From G039029935 sp039029935 (GTDB lineage: Bacteria; Chloroflexota; Anaerolineae; Caldilineales; Caldilineaceae), in assembly GCA_039029935.1 (NCBI GenBank), contig JBCCFC010000271.1, forward strand, positions 1 to 12,167: 12,167 bases of DNA, read 5' to 3'. How positions within the stretch are numbered: position 1 is the first letter of the stretch; every line of letters begins with the position of its first letter. A program made the position numbers and the translations under genes. The notes beneath the pieces are model-generated. The model had not been told where the DNA came from and did not search any database. It was given only the letters and a program-made list of their open reading frames with translations. Below, piece by piece: positions 12,167 through 12,167 of this stretch.

Positions 12167-12167
12167 G

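Overview
The window looks like bacterial chromosomal DNA, most probably from a Chloroflexota lineage (inference). The basis is two secreted lipoproteins, one with an Ala/Glu-rich linker straight after the lipobox cysteine, plus a dipeptide-type ABC ATPase, an enolase-superfamily enzyme, a MocA-type oxidoreductase and an imelysin/di-heme oxidoreductase pair. No rRNA, tRNA, CRISPR array or recognisable transposase is visible. Taxonomy cannot be settled from this stretch alone.

Bases 1-2335 are an AT-richer accessory stretch. It opens with the decayed remnant of an acyl-CoA dehydrogenase gene, part of which occurs twice, followed by about 450 bp of gene-free DNA with two hairpins. A co-directional set of three unrecognised genes follows (67, 234 and 224 aa), each with a good ribosome-binding site. 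Then comes an ATPase gene of the oligopeptide/dipeptide ABC transporter type, without any permease or binding-protein gene in view.

Bases 3373-3499 form a convergent junction with a back-to-back double hairpin and a strong bidirectional terminator. Bases 3500-7013 are a minus-strand cassette transcribed in the order MocA-type oxidoreductase, enolase-superfamily enzyme, PLP aminotransferase. The first two are 8 bp apart and the third follows a 101-bp gap holding a long hairpin. This looks like a small catabolic or modifying pathway for a polyhydroxylated or sugar-acid-like compound. The oxidoreductase lacks the usual catalytic residues of its family, so the chemistry may be unusual.

Bases 7014-7466 are a divergent regulatory region. 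It holds a good sigma70-like promoter facing right and a 5' leader whose RNA can fold into two mutually exclusive stems. Bases 7467-12000 are an iron-centred region on the plus strand: a lipoprotein di-heme oxidoreductase (DUF1111/DHOR family), an imelysin-family lipoprotein with the GxHxxE motif, a 52-aa four-cysteine protein, a small membrane protein resembling the first helix of PepSY-associated proteins, and a ferritin with a complete ferroxidase centre. Together they suggest periplasmic or surface iron (or other metal) capture and redox handling, with intracellular iron storage. Between the cysteine protein and the small membrane protein lies an intrinsic terminator that points against all neighbouring genes, hinting at a minus-strand transcript. 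The right edge may hold the 3' end of a minus-strand gene.
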